Source: Deltaproteobacteria bacterium
GTDB taxonomy: Bacteria; Myxococcota; Myxococcia; Myxococcales; Anaeromyxobacteraceae
Direction: 5' to 3'
Assembly: GCA_016214955.1 (NCBI GenBank)
Contig: JACRMN010000007.1
Location: forward strand, 205,284-269,283
Length of the DNA: 64,000 nucleotides
How positions within the stretch are numbered: the stretch's first letter is position 1; every line of letters starts with the position of its first letter. The notes under the pieces were generated by a model. That model saw only the letters and a list, made by a program, of their open reading frames with translations. It was not told the origin of the DNA and did no database searches. The translations under genes and the position numbers were made by a program. Positions 6,873 through 17,100 of the stretch are shown piece after piece.

Positions 6873-8098
6873 GGCTTCCCTTTCCGGGCCGGATCGGGGC
6901 GCGGGGCGGCCACCACCCCCCGCCTCGCCAGCCCGTCGATCTCCCCCTCGGTCCAGCCCAGCTCCAGCAGCGTCTCGCGGGTGTGCATGCCCAGCACCGG
7001 CGGCGGCACCGGGTCCGGAAAGGGCTCACCCAGCAGGAAGCCGGGCCGGGTGATGCGGGCCTTCCCACCGCCCGGGACCTCCACCTCCTCGACGAAGCGG
7101 CGGCCGGCGACCTGGGGCTTCTGCAGGATGGCGTCCACCCCCAGCACCTGGCCGGCGGGCACCCCGTGGCGCGTGAAGAGCTCCTCCCACTCGGCCGCCG
7201 AGCGGGTGGCCAGCTTCTCGCACAGCACCTTGCGCAGCGCCTCGCGATGCAGGAGCCGCACCCGCCGGTCGGCGAACCGCGAGTCGTGCTTCAGCTCCGG
7301 CAGGCCGGTGAGGTCGCAGAGGGTCTCGAACTGCTTCTGCTCGTTGGCCGAGATGTTGAGGACGCCGCTGCCGGTGGGGAAGGTGCCCGAGGGCACGGCG
7401 GTGACGTTGTCGTTGCCCATGGGAGCGGGCGCCACGCCGGTGTTGAGGAAGTTGCCCACCACCCAGCCCATGGCCGCCAGGCTGGCCTCCAGCAGGGAGA
7501 CGTCGATGTAGCGCCCGCGGCCGCTGGCCCGCTGGTCGAGCAGCGCGGCGGTGATGGCGAAGGCGGCGGTCATCCCGCCGAGCGTGTCGCACACCGGGAA
7601 GCCCACGCGCAGCGGCGCCGAGGCCGGATCGCCGGTGACGGCCATCATCCCCGAGAGCCCCTGCACGATCTGGTCGTAGGCCGGGCGGTGGGCCCAGGGG
7701 CCGGTCTGGCCGAAGCCGGAGATGGCGCAGTACACCAGCCGGGGGTTGCGCCGCGCCAGCAGCGGGTAGTCGAGCCCCAGGCGCGCCATCACGCCGGGCC
7801 GGAAGTTCTCCACCAGCACGTCGGCCCGCTCCACCAGCTTGAGGAAGATCTCCTTCCCCTCGCGCTGCTTCAGGTCCACCGCCACCGAGCGCTTGCCCGA
7901 GTTGGCGGCCAGGAAGGAGAGGCCCATCTGCCGCCCGGCCAGGGCGGCGTCGGCCCCCAGCTCGCGGGCCAGGTCGCCACCGTCGGGGTTCTCGATCTTG
8001 GTCACCCGCGCGCCGAGCCGCGCCAGCTGGTAGGCGCAGAAGGGCCCGGCCAGCACGTTGGTGAGGTCGAGCACCCGCACGTCGTGCAACGGCATCAT
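6869..8098 (-). CDS. CaiB/BaiF family (type III) CoA-transferase
   Basis: A 409-residue class III CoA-transferase of normal length. The N-terminal motif VLDLTNVLAGPFCAYQLARLGA, followed by KIENPDGGD, identifies the family. The catalytic Asp is expected in GRYIDVSLLEA (about residue 185), and NSGKRSVAVDLK and VENFRPGVMARLGL are also typical. It transfers CoA between carboxylic acids such as formate/oxalate, succinate or carnitine. The immediate downstream partner is a citryl-CoA-lyase-like gene, so a citrate-like or malyl-type acid may be the substrate; this is inference. Two adjacent ATGs (8095 and 8098) are possible starts. Confidence 0.88.
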   Translation of the reverse strand: MMPLHDVRVLDLTNVLAGPFCAYQLARLGARVTKIENPDGGDLARELGADAALAGRQMGLSFLAANSGKRSVAVDLKQREGKEIFLKLVERADVLVENFRPGVMARLGLDYPLLARRNPRLVYCAISGFGQTGPWAHRPAYDQIVQGLSGMMAVTGDPASAPLRVGFPVCDTLGGMTAAFAITAALLDQRASGRGRYIDVSLLEASLAAMGWVVGNFLNTGVAPAPMGNDNVTAVPSGTFPTGSGVLNISANEQKQFETLCDLTGLPELKHDSRFADRRVRLLHREALRKVLCEKLATRSAAEWEELFTRHGVPAGQVLGVDAILQKPQVAGRRFVEEVEVPGGGKARITRPGFLLGEPFPDPVPPPVLGMHTRETLLELGWTEGEIDGLARRGVVAAPRPDPARKGKP

Positions 8099-8202
8099 CG
8101 CCGGCGCTCCCCGGCAGGGCCCGGCTCGGCTCGGCAGGGTGGCATGGATCGACGATGGAGCCGGACCCTGGGCCCGGCGTCAAGCCCGAACCACCTCGCG
8201 GG

Positions 8203-8343
8203 TCAGCGGCCCTGGTCGGAGCGCCACACCAGCCGGGTGATGCGGCCCACCATGCGCCGGCGCCGGTACCGGTGCCAGAGGCGGCGGGCCCAGTGGCCGA
8301 CGGCGACGGCGGCGCGGACCAGGAGCGAGGGCCGGGCGTTCAC
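8203..8343 (-). CDS. 46-residue basic protein of unknown function
   Basis: A short Arg/Trp-rich ORF starting at a GTG at 8343 that overlaps the stop of the upstream small ORF by 4 nt (GTGA), the usual coupling pattern in this genome. The sequence has a hydrophobic patch (LLVRAAVAVGHWARRLW) then RYRRRRMVGRITRLVW, suggesting an amphipathic, membrane- or nucleic-acid-binding peptide. No family recognised. Support is mainly the overlap geometry. Confidence 0.35.
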   Translation of the reverse strand: MNARPSLLVRAAVAVGHWARRLWHRYRRRRMVGRITRLVWRSDQGR

Positions 8344-8558
8344 GGGCCCACCCCGGGCCCGGTGTCCCGGAGGTCGGCGTCCCGCTCCAGCTCGTCGGCG
8401 CAGGCGATGAGGGCGCTCGACATGGCGCCGCGACGCCAGCGGTTCCACCAGCGCGCGCCGTCCATCAGTTCGTGGGCGGCGAGCCGCGCCACGCACGAGG
8501 CCACGCGCGTGGCGGACTGCTCACCGGCGTTGAAGCTGGCAGCGTCGTAGCGGACCAC
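8340..8558 (-). CDS. 72-residue protein of unknown function
   Basis: A small ORF starting at a GTG at 8558 with a weak GGAAGG element about 10 nt upstream. The middle is helical with two cysteines (SCVARLAAHEL and LIACADELERD) and a basic WWNRWRRG patch. Its stop overlaps the start of the next small ORF by 4 nt. No family recognised; coding potential rests on length, amino-acid balance and coupling. Confidence 0.4.
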   Translation of the reverse strand: MVRYDAASFNAGEQSATRVASCVARLAAHELMDGARWWNRWRRGAMSSALIACADELERDADLRDTGPGVGP

Positions 8559-8912
8559 GGGGCACCATCCTTCCCGAGGCGGAGCCGCGGCAGGCGCGCC
8601 GGATCGATGCAGGATTCATAGCGCGGCGAGGGGCCGGCTGCGCGCCTCGTGGGACCCGGAAGGTGTGGAAGCCGCCCGCGCCGCGCCGGAGGCCGGGCAC
8701 GAACCGTGCCGCCCCGGGCAATCGGCTGCCCTTGCTTGCCTATTCGGACCCCCGCCTCGCGGAGCCGGCCGCGGCCCGCGCGGGGAGACATTGCCGCAGG
8801 CAGGCGCTGCGCACCGCGCTGCCGGAAACGGGCCGCTGGCGGGGGCCCCGTTCAGCCCAGGCGCGGTGCCTCCGTTGCTGTCATGATGTTCACTTCGGGA
8901 AAAGGAGCAGCC
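8559..8912. other. Intergenic region, 354 nt
   Basis: This divergent gap should hold promoters for the small ORFs on both sides. It is slightly less GC-rich at 8590-8630 and 8725-8750 (CTTGCTTGCCTATTCGG). No clear operator, RNA gene or repeat is recognised. Confidence 0.4.
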
Positions 8913-9125
8913 ATGGCCAAGATCGACAGGGAGGCGCGGCGCGAACTCATCTCGCAGGCGGCAGATCGCCAGCAGCGGCGGCGCCCTCCGGTCCCCCCTC
9001 GCCGGCCCGCCGTCACCTGCCCGGACTGCACGTCCCTGTTCGAGGAGGGCGACTCACGCCGCTCCGCCGGCCAGCGCGCCGGGGACGCCGCCGAATACAG
9101 GGCCCCGGGCGCCCCGCTCCCCTAG
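8913..9125 (+). CDS. 70-residue hypothetical protein with CPDC motif
   Basis: Starts at an ATG with AGGAG 5 nt upstream. The N-terminus is basic and helical (MAKIDREARRELISQAADRQ), followed by an Arg/Pro linker, a CPDC pair within TCPDCTSLFEEGD, and a disordered C-terminus. The single CxxC could be half of a zinc site formed by a dimer. No family recognised. It sits just upstream of another small ORF on the same strand. Confidence 0.5.
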   Translation: MAKIDREARRELISQAADRQQRRRPPVPPRRPAVTCPDCTSLFEEGDSRRSAGQRAGDAAEYRAPGAPLP

Positions 9126-9135
9126 GATCTCTGGC

Positions 9136-9321
9136 GTGGATCCCTCCCTCCCCCTCCGGCCGAACGGCCGCGCCACCGCCCCGGCGGATCCGCTGGGGCT
9201 GGCCCTCGCCCTCTACGCGGAGGAGGGGATGACGGAGGGTGAGGCGCTCTGCGCCCTGCACGCCAGGGTCCTGGCCCGGGCCGCGGCGCTCGACATCCGG
9301 CTCGACGGCGAGCGCGAGTAG
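9136..9321 (+). CDS. 61-residue hypothetical protein
   Basis: Begins at a GTG (9136) with AGGA about 8 nt upstream and ends 41 nt before the convergent beta-glucosidase gene. Residues 18-60 look like a compact helical unit (LGLALALYAEEGMTEGEAL, then HARVLARAAALDIRL). The 'EEGMTEGEAL' turn resembles small regulatory or anti-sigma-like helices, but no family can be named. Probably co-transcribed with the CPDC protein 10 nt upstream. Confidence 0.45.
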   Translation: MDPSLPLRPNGRATAPADPLGLALALYAEEGMTEGEALCALHARVLARAAALDIRLDGERE

Positions 9322-9362
9322 GCGCGACCGCGCCGGCCGCGGCGCCGGGCCCCTGACGCCGC

Positions 9363-10712
9363 TCAGCCCAGCGCCTCCCCGTTGCTGGCGATCACCCGGG
9401 AGTAGAAGCGGGCGCTCTCCTTGGGGGTGCGCTCCTGCGTGGCCAGGTTCACGTGCACGATGCCGAAGCGCTTGGAGAAGCCGTGGGCCCACTCCAGGTT
9501 GTCGAGCAGCGACCAGACGAAGTAGCCGCGCACGTCGCAGCCGGCGGCGATGGCCTCGCGCACGGCCCGCAGGTGGGAGCGCAGGTAGGCCACCCGCAGC
9601 GGGTCCTGCACCCCCTCGGGCGGCGCCTGGGGCGGGTCGTAGAAGGCGGCGCCGTTCTCGGTGACGTAGAGCGGCAGGTCCCCGTACCGCTGCTTCACCC
9701 ACAGGAGCGTGTCGCGCAGCCCCTCCGGATACACCTCCCAGGCGGTCTCGGTGTGCGTGGCCTGGGCCTGGCGCACCGGCGAGGCCCGCACCGGCCAGGC
9801 GGCCGGGTCGGCGCGGTTGACGCTGCGGGTGTAGTAGTTCACCCCCAGGAAATCGATCTTCGCCTGCAGCGCCGCCACCTCGCCCGGCGGCCAGGCCGGC
9901 CAGGCCTCGCCGAACACCTCCGCCAGCTCCTCCGGGTAGGTGCCGCGCAGGGCCGGGTCGAGGTACTGCCGGTTCATGTAAGCGTCGGCGCGCCGGGTGG
10001 CGGCCAGGTCCTCCGGCCCGGTGGAGGCAGGGTGCTTGGGCTCCAGATTGACCACCAGCCCGACGCCGTGGCGCCCCTCGGCGCGGTAGGCGGCCACCGC
10101 CGCGGCGTGGGCCCGCATCAGGTGGTGCGAGGCCCGGGCCGCCTCCCAGGCGCTGCGGTGGCCAGGCGCCAGCGCGCCGTGGAGGTAGCCGCCGTCGGCC
10201 ACCACCCAGGGCTCGTTGAGCGTGGCCCAGAGCTTCACCCGGCCGTCGAGCCGGCGGTAGAGCACCCGGGCGTAGTCGGCGAACCAGCCGGCGATGTCGG
10301 GGTTGAGCCAGCCGCCCCGGTCGTCGAGCGCCGCCGGCAGGTCCCAGTGGTAGAGCGTGGCCATGGGCTCGATGCCGGCGGCCAGCAGCTCGTCCACCAG
10401 CCGCTCGTAGTGGTCGAGGCCGCGCCCGTTCACCGCCCCGGTGCCCTCGGGCAGCACCCGGCCCCAGGCGACGCTGAAGCGGTAGGCCCGGATCCCGAGC
10501 CGGCGCATCAGCGCCACGTCCTCGCGGTAGCGCCGGTACTGGTCGCAGGCCACGTCGCCGGTGTCGCCGCCGCGGATGGTGCCGGGCGTGTGGGCGAAGC
10601 GGTGCCAGTTGCTGGGCCCGGCGCCGTCGGCGAGCGGCGAGCCCTCCACCTGGTAGGCGGAGGTGGCGGCGCCCCAGAGGAAGCCCTCGGGGAAGGTGGT
10701 GTCGTCGGCCAT
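9363..10712 (-). CDS. GH1 beta-glucosidase
   Basis: A 449-residue glycoside hydrolase family 1 enzyme of standard length with no signal peptide, so cytoplasmic. The acid/base Glu is E167 in TLNEP and the nucleophile Glu is E352 in YVTENG. The N-terminus FLWGAATSAYQVEG (residues 11-24) and the late WSLLDNLEWAHGFSKRFG aglycone loop are family hallmarks. It hydrolyses short beta-glucosides to glucose. It is the last gene of the glucan operon, 65 nt downstream of the GH94 phosphorylase, and likely finishes breakdown of the remaining disaccharide. A GGGAGGACC site precedes the ATG. Confidence 0.93.
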   Translation of the reverse strand: MADDTTFPEGFLWGAATSAYQVEGSPLADGAGPSNWHRFAHTPGTIRGGDTGDVACDQYRRYREDVALMRRLGIRAYRFSVAWGRVLPEGTGAVNGRGLDHYERLVDELLAAGIEPMATLYHWDLPAALDDRGGWLNPDIAGWFADYARVLYRRLDGRVKLWATLNEPWVVADGGYLHGALAPGHRSAWEAARASHHLMRAHAAAVAAYRAEGRHGVGLVVNLEPKHPASTGPEDLAATRRADAYMNRQYLDPALRGTYPEELAEVFGEAWPAWPPGEVAALQAKIDFLGVNYYTRSVNRADPAAWPVRASPVRQAQATHTETAWEVYPEGLRDTLLWVKQRYGDLPLYVTENGAAFYDPPQAPPEGVQDPLRVAYLRSHLRAVREAIAAGCDVRGYFVWSLLDNLEWAHGFSKRFGIVHVNLATQERTPKESARFYSRVIASNGEALG

Positions 10713-10777
10713 GGATCGGTCCTCCCGGCGTCGAGCCTACCTCGGCGCCCCTCCGTTCATCCCCTCACCGCCAGCGC

Positions 10778-13700
10778 TCAACCCAGCTCCACCACCAGGA
10801 GATCGGCCCCGCCGCCGCCCAGCGCGCCCCGGAAGGTGGCCAGCGGGACCGAGGCGCCGCCGGCCCGGTACCGGTTGGGCTCGCGGGTGAAGGGCAGCCT
10901 GGCGCCGTTGAGGGTCAGCGCCTGCGGCGCGAAGCCGTCGCCGGCCACCTGGTACTCGACCTGCAGCGTCCGGCCCAGGAGCGGCACCTGGGCGCGCAGC
11001 CCGCGCAGCTCGGGGGCCACGACCGGGTCGACGATCAGCGCCTCGCCCTCGCGGCGCAGCCCCAGCATGCAGCCGGTGAGGATGGCCAGGGCGATGCCGG
11101 GGCCGCTGGAGTAGACGCGCCAGCCACCGTCGAGCGCCACCTGTCCCGCGGCCACGCGCCCGTACTCCTCCTGCGCCTGGTACCGGTCGCGGAAGGCGGC
11201 GTCGGAGGAGGAGAAGTAGCAGTTGGCCTGGCGCAGGCTTGCCTGCGGCAGCCGCTGGCGGAGCTGGACGGGGTGGGAGAGGGCCAGCGAGCGGAGCAGC
11301 CCCCTGGCATCGCCCACGTGCGCCTGCATCTGCGCGTAGCGCAGGTGGGCGTGGGTGTACATGATGCCGATCTCGCGGCCGAAGAAGGAGCTCGACTCGG
11401 CCCGCTGGAAGAGCCGCTCCGGCCCGCCGCGATAGGGCAGCGGCCTGTCGAAGAGGCGCGCGCCGTCGGGGCCCCAGAGGTGCTGGCGCACGAGCGCCTG
11501 GTGGGCGGCGGCCTCCTCGGGCGTGCAGAGCCCCTCGAGGATGGCGTGCATCATGGGCAGCAGGCTGTAGCGCACGCCGGTCCGGAGGTCGCGGGGGTGG
11601 AGCAGCGGCTCGGGCGCGTCGCCACCGGCGAAGATGGCGTAGCCGGCGATGACGCCATCGGGCATGAGCCAGCGGCGAAAGTCGCTCGCCACCCGGGCGG
11701 CCTCGGCCTCGAGCGCCGCCGACCGGGCGCCGCGCCCTGCCAGCCGCAGGGCCCGGGCCAGCGCCGCCAGCGTCTGGTGGTGCAGGGTCACCGTCCAGGC
11801 GCTGCAGAGCCGGTCGCGCATGGCGGGATCGGCGGGCTGCAGCGAGTCGTTCCAGTCGCCATGGCCGTAGGCCGCCAGCGCCGTTCCGGCCACGCGCCGT
11901 CCGGCCACCACCTCCAGCGCCCGCTCCAGGTGGCGCTCCACCGTGGCGACCTCCGCGGTGGTGCCGGGCGGGGCGTGGAAGGGCACCTCGGCGTCGAGGA
12001 GCGAGGCGTCACCGGTGGCGAGCAGGTAGCGGGCTGCGCCCAGGAGCGGCCAGAAGACCACGTCGCCGTGGGCGTCCTGCGCCCGCAGGTGGCGCTCGCG
12101 CTCGAAGAACTGGAACCACTGGGGCCAGTCACCGTCGGCGTTCTGCGCCGCGAGGACCCGGAGCAGGAGATCGCGGGCCGCCTCGCCGCGGTCGAGGGCC
12201 AGCAGCATCTCCAGCGGCCCCTGGCAGGCGTCGCGCGTGCCCCAGCCGCCGCCGGAGTACTGCTCCAGGCCCCGGGGCGAGAGGTAGTGGACGAGGGCGT
12301 CGTGGCGCAGCCAGGGCAGCATCTCGCCGAGGCGGCGCACCTCCCACGAGGAGGCCCCCTCCCCCGGGGCCCGCAGCCGCGGCAGCGGCACCGAGGCCGC
12401 GGCGGCGTGAGCCTCGGGCAGGAGCCGCCCGGAGAGCTCCAGGCCGAAGACGGTGCAGGGCTCCCCCTCCAGGCACACGAAGGGAAGCCCGCGCGACTGG
12501 CCGTCGGAGAAGAGCCGCCCGTCGCCGGCCACCCCGGCGAGCGCCGTTCCCGGCAGCGCGCCGACCGCGAAGCCGCCGCCGGGGAAGCGGGCGTGCAGTT
12601 CGCTGCCCGGGGGCACGCTCACCAGGACCTCGTCCCCCTGGCGGCGCCAGGGCACGGCGGTGGAGGCGTTGCCGTCGTCGCCGCCGAGCGCCAGGTGCAG
12701 CGTCGCCAGCCAGGCCACCGGCGGCCCCTCCAGCACCCTCCCCCGCAGCCCCAGCCGGTGGGCGCCGGGCTGGACCGCGCTCACCACCTCGAGAGTGCCG
12801 CGGGCGTGGCGGTAGACCCAGCGGCAGGCGCCGGGCCGCATCTCGAAGGCCGAGGGCACGCCGAGCTGCTGCCAGGCCCCGTCCACGCCGACGAAGAGGC
12901 GGAGCCCCGGCGAGCGGTACAGCGAGAGCCAGCCGCGGGCGGTGGAGAGGAAGCGGTTGATGGAGACGTGACCCTGCGTGACCATCGAGTGGAAGACGCC
13001 GGCCATCCACACCGTGGAGGTGAGTGCCGATTCCTCGGGCACCAGCGCCTCGCCGGTGCGCAGGATGTGGCCATGGGGCCGCTGGGTGCGCGCCTCCTTG
13101 GCGCGCAGCACCACGTGGGCGTCGTCGCCGCAGAAGAAGGAGAGCAGCTCGCCGCCCTCGCGCTCCTCGTGGCGCCACCCGGCGCCGAAGAGGCGGCGCA
13201 GCTCCGGCTCGGGGAGCGCCAGGCTCTCCAGCAGCGGCGCCGAGGCGAAGAGGCTGCGGGCGCGTGGCGCCGGCTCCGCGGCGCCGCCGTCGGACGGCGG
13301 CCAGGGGAGCGTGGCCGTCCAGGCGAGCGCCTCGTCCACCGCCGCCAGGTCGGCGTCGGAGGTGGCCGCCGGGTGGTCGGCCTGCAGCGCGGCGAAGAAG
13401 CCGCCCTGCCAGCGCCCGCCGGGCGGCAGCGTCGCCGGCTCTTCCTGGAGGGCCGCCAGGGCGTGCTCGTGCTGCAGCCGCACGCCGGGGAGCCCCTCGG
13501 CCAGGCCTCGCGGGGTGCGGCCCATGCGCTGCTCCAGCCCGTGGAGCTGCAGCCCGTCGGTGGCGTAGGAGACGGCGCGCCGCAGCGAGCCCAGCAGCGC
13601 CCAGGGGTGGCGGCCGCCCTGCTTCAGGTTCTGGCGCGCCGCCACCACCCAGCCGCAGCGCGGGTGGGCGAGCGGGGCCAGGTCGAGGTACTGGCTGACG

Positions 13701-14161
13701 TAGTACTCGTTCTGCCGCACCGCCCCCAGGCTGGCGAGCGCAAGGTCCTGCGCGTGGACCAGGTCCACCGTCACCGCGACGGCGCCGCGGTTCTCGAGCG
13801 CCACCTGCCAGCACCAGGCGGCCCGGTCGCCGGCCAGCGCCAGGCGCACCTCCACCTGCAGGCCGCCGGCGGCGCCGCGGCTCCGGAAGCCGCCCACCTC
13901 CGGCGCGGGCCGGAGGGGGGACTGCGGGCCCAGGAGCGGCACCACCTCCACGGCTCCCCCGGCGTGCAGCCGCAGCCAGAGGTTGGCCGGGCCCGGCTCC
14001 ATGCCGTTGCCCTGGAAGAGGTTGACCACCTGCTCCCCGTGGCGGATGCAGCGGATCCCGCCGTCGGGATCCAGCTCCAGCCCCAGCCCGGCGGCGTTGG
14101 CGATGCGCACCGGCCCCCGGGGCGCGGCGACGGCGCCCGCGGTCTCGATCTCTGCTCTCAC
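10778..14161 (-). CDS. GH94 phosphorylase, probable 1,2-beta-oligoglucan phosphorylase
   Basis: A 1127-residue protein with the GH94/GT36 architecture: an N-terminal beta-sandwich, a helical linker and an (alpha/alpha)6 barrel, then a small C-terminal beta region. Diagnostic motifs are GGGWGTRDACQGPLE and GHGDWNDSLQP (about residue 767; the DWND motif carries or flanks the catalytic acid in the family), and FFGREIGIMYTHAHLRY. Cellobiose phosphorylases are about 800 residues, while 1,2-beta-oligoglucan phosphorylases are about 1100, which favours the latter. It would split sophoro-oligosaccharides with phosphate to give glucose-1-phosphate. The GTG start overlaps the preceding gene by 4 nt. 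Linkage specificity is inferred from length and neighbours. Confidence 0.8.
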   Translation of the reverse strand: MRAEIETAGAVAAPRGPVRIANAAGLGLELDPDGGIRCIRHGEQVVNLFQGNGMEPGPANLWLRLHAGGAVEVVPLLGPQSPLRPAPEVGGFRSRGAAGGLQVEVRLALAGDRAAWCWQVALENRGAVAVTVDLVHAQDLALASLGAVRQNEYYVSQYLDLAPLAHPRCGWVVAARQNLKQGGRHPWALLGSLRRAVSYATDGLQLHGLEQRMGRTPRGLAEGLPGVRLQHEHALAALQEEPATLPPGGRWQGGFFAALQADHPAATSDADLAAVDEALAWTATLPWPPSDGGAAEPAPRARSLFASAPLLESLALPEPELRRLFGAGWRHEEREGGELLSFFCGDDAHVVLRAKEARTQRPHGHILRTGEALVPEESALTSTVWMAGVFHSMVTQGHVSINRFLSTARGWLSLYRSPGLRLFVGVDGAWQQLGVPSAFEMRPGACRWVYRHARGTLEVVSAVQPGAHRLGLRGRVLEGPPVAWLATLHLALGGDDGNASTAVPWRRQGDEVLVSVPPGSELHARFPGGGFAVGALPGTALAGVAGDGRLFSDGQSRGLPFVCLEGEPCTVFGLELSGRLLPEAHAAAASVPLPRLRAPGEGASSWEVRRLGEMLPWLRHDALVHYLSPRGLEQYSGGGWGTRDACQGPLEMLLALDRGEAARDLLLRVLAAQNADGDWPQWFQFFERERHLRAQDAHGDVVFWPLLGAARYLLATGDASLLDAEVPFHAPPGTTAEVATVERHLERALEVVAGRRVAGTALAAYGHGDWNDSLQPADPAMRDRLCSAWTVTLHHQTLAALARALRLAGRGARSAALEAEAARVASDFRRWLMPDGVIAGYAIFAGGDAPEPLLHPRDLRTGVRYSLLPMMHAILEGLCTPEEAAAHQALVRQHLWGPDGARLFDRPLPYRGGPERLFQRAESSSFFGREIGIMYTHAHLRYAQMQAHVGDARGLLRSLALSHPVQLRQRLPQASLRQANCYFSSSDAAFRDRYQAQEEYGRVAAGQVALDGGWRVYSSGPGIALAILTGCMLGLRREGEALIVDPVVAPELRGLRAQVPLLGRTLQVEYQVAGDGFAPQALTLNGARLPFTREPNRYRAGGASVPLATFRGALGGGGADLLVVELG

Positions 14162-17100
14162 GGCCCCTTCTCTCCTCGCGCTTCCGCGCGCCAGAGCTCC
14201 ACCCTCGCCGGCCCGGCCGGCAGCAGGAGCTCGCGTCCCTTCCAGGCCAGCTCCGAGCCGGCGTGGCTCGCCCGCGGCAGCGGTCCGGGCAGCGGCCAGG
14301 CGAGGCGCACCCCGCCCGGCGGCGGCCGGAGCCCGCCTTCCAGGTCCAGCACCCAGCCCCGCGGGGCGGGAGAGAGCCGGTAGCCGAGCGGCCCGTGGGG
14401 CGTCGACAGGTTGCGCACCGCCACGCCCGCGGCCATCCACTCCTCCGGGAGGCCCGCGCCCACCAGCAGCGCCCCGTCCTCCTCGCGCTCCCAGGCGAGC
14501 AGGTCGAGCACCGAGCGGATGTAGTCGGACGACACCCAGGCGTGCGGCATGTCGCCGAGGTAGTGGGGCTCGCGGGGATCGGGGAGGACCACCTCGGCCC
14601 ACTGGTTCCAGGCGGCCGGGCGCCGGTCGCGCAGGAACCAGCCCAGCAGCTCGTGGGCTCGGCCCGGCTCGCCCAGGCGGACCATGGCCCCCACCGTCCG
14701 CAGCTCGTAGGGCGTGTAGTCCTTCCAGGTCCGCGCGCCGGTGGCGCGCGCCCGCGTCTCCTCGAAGTAGCGCTCGAAGGTGCGGCGCAGGAGCAGCGGC
14801 GAGATCTTCGCCTGGGCCGGGTTGAGCGCCATGGTGGTGGAGGTGGCGTCGCGGTCGCCGCGGTCGGCCGCGCCGGCCACCGTGTCCATGCCGAAGCGGG
14901 CGGCGGTGGCCTCCACCGACCAGCCCAGCTCGCGCTCCGCCTCGTCCCGCGACGCGCCCCAGCCGGCCGCCTGCTTCGCCTCGCCCAGGGCGGCGGCGAT
15001 GGCGACCGCGTCCTTGTAGCCGCGCAGCGCCCAGAAGTCGTCCCAGTAGGAGTAGGCGGGCTTGTCGGAGTAGCCCTCGTGGCTGATGGAGGGAGGCAGG
15101 AGGCCCACCAGGTTGCCGGGGTTCGCCGCCCGGAAGAGCTCGGTCCGGGTGCTCTGCCGCAGCCCCTCCAGGAAGGCCATCACCTGCTGCACCCGGGGCC
15201 AGTGCCGCTCCAGGAAGGCCCGGTCGCCGGTGTGGCGCCAGACCTCGGCCACCGCGTACAGGTACTGGCCGTGGCTGTCGTTCTCCACCACCGGGTCGGC
15301 GCCGCGCGCGTCCACGCAGCAGGGCACCTTGCCGGAGGGGAAGACGTGGCCGCCGAACCAGTCCACGAAGTCGCGGGCGGCGTCCCGCTCGCCCATGCGC
15401 ACCAGGCCGGCCACCATCATCGCGCCGTCGCGGATCCAGGAGCGGGCGTAGCTGCGGGTCCCCGGCATCAGCGCGGCGCGGTCGCGCGAGAGCAGCATGT
15501 GGGCGAGCGCGGTGCGCAGCGTGTCGGCCACCGGCCGCGCCGGGGCGGGCAGCTCCAGCCCCAGCCTGTCGAGCCGCTCGTGCCAGCCGGCCGCCACCCG
15601 GGCCAGGCGCTCGTCCACCGGCGAGACCGGCGCCGGCGTGCCCTCGCCCAGGAGCGAGGTCCAGCTCAGCACCCGGGTCTCGCCCGGCCCGAGGCGCAGC
15701 TCCCACTGGAGGAGCGCCGAGGCGTGGCCCTGCGGGTCGGCGAGCGTGCCGAGGGGCGCGGCCCGGCGCAGCCCCTCCAGCCCGAGCCCGGCCTCCAGCG
15801 GCAGGGCGGTGACCCGGCCGGGCGGCTCGGCGAAGCGGAGCGTCCGCTTCCCGTTCACGGTGAGCTGCCCCCCTTCCCAGGCCAGCCGCTCCACGCGGCT
15901 GGCGCCGCCGGGCGTGTTGAGGAACTGCTGGGGCGGGTTCACCTGCCAGGGGCGGACGGCGAGGAGCAGGATGAAGGTGCGCGCGGTGGCCGAGCCGTTG
16001 GTGAGGGCGTAGCGGGCCAGCAGCTCGGGCGCACCCGGTGGCCCGTCGGCGGCGGCCTCGATCTCCAGCGAGATCTCGCCCTGCCGCCAGCCGACCCGCG
16101 GCATGGGCAGGTAGCCGTCGCGCAGGGCGTGGGCGATCTCCGCCTGGGCCCAGGTGAGGAGCCGCCCGTCGTCGCCCAGCACCGCCGGCTCGACGCTGAA
16201 GCCGCCGCGCCCCAGCTCCAGCGCGCCGTCCTCCGAGAGGAGGCCGGAGCGATCCCCTCCCCCGTCCACGCCCACCAGCGCCCAGTAGTTCTGCTCGCCC
16301 AGGAAGGCGCGCGGCACCTCGCCCCGCGCCAGGTGGCGCGCCAGCTCGGCGAGGACGGCGTTCCGGTCGGGCCACTGCCGGGCGTCGCGCAGCTCGACGC
16401 GGGGCGCGGGCCGCCCCTCGCGCATCCGGATGCGCAGGTGCCGGGCCTCGGTGTCGGGGAGGTGCAGCGCCTCGAAGCCGCCGGGGCCGCCCGTCACCTT
16501 GCGCAGCAGCCGCCAGCGGCGGCCGTCGTCCGAGGCCAGCACCTCGTAGGGCCCGGACGGCCCCGGCCCCGGCCAGGTGAGCGCCAGCCCTTCCAGCTCG
16601 CGCCGGCGCCGGTGGTCGAGCTCCAGCGTGCCCGGGACGCTGCGCACCACCGGCTCGGGCCACCGGGCCGGATCGGGCTCCCGCTCCTCCAGGCGCAGCC
16701 CGGCGGTGCACAGCGCCCCCTTGCCGCCCTCGCGGCCGGCGGCCACCACCAGCTCCAGCGCTTCGGTGCGCCGCAGCGTGCGGTCGGCGGCCGGGCCCCA
16801 GGCGAAGCTCACCTGCCGGCTCCTCAGCACCTGGTCGGCGAGGGCCGGTGGCAGGGCGTGGTTCGGGCGGTTCACCCACCAGACGTTGTCCCCGCTCGCG
16901 TCCACCAGCTTCACCTGGACGTCGTTGCGCGCCCCGCGCCCCTTCCACCGCAGGTGCAGCGCGAAGGCCCGGGGCCAGTCCACCGGCAGCCGCTGGCGCA
17001 TCACCGCGTAGCCGGAGACGGCGTGGAAGTCGTACTCCAGGCAGAGGCTGCCGTCGGGGTCGCGCACCAGGCGGGCGTCCACGCCCTCGGAGCCGGTGGC

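Noticed and set aside
10778..16948. A continuous open frame of 2056 codons on the minus strand
   Set aside because: Only its 3' half (to 14161) has family-like sequence. The rest is an out-of-frame shadow of the F5/8-barrel gene; GTG at 14161 with the 4-nt overlap is the true start.
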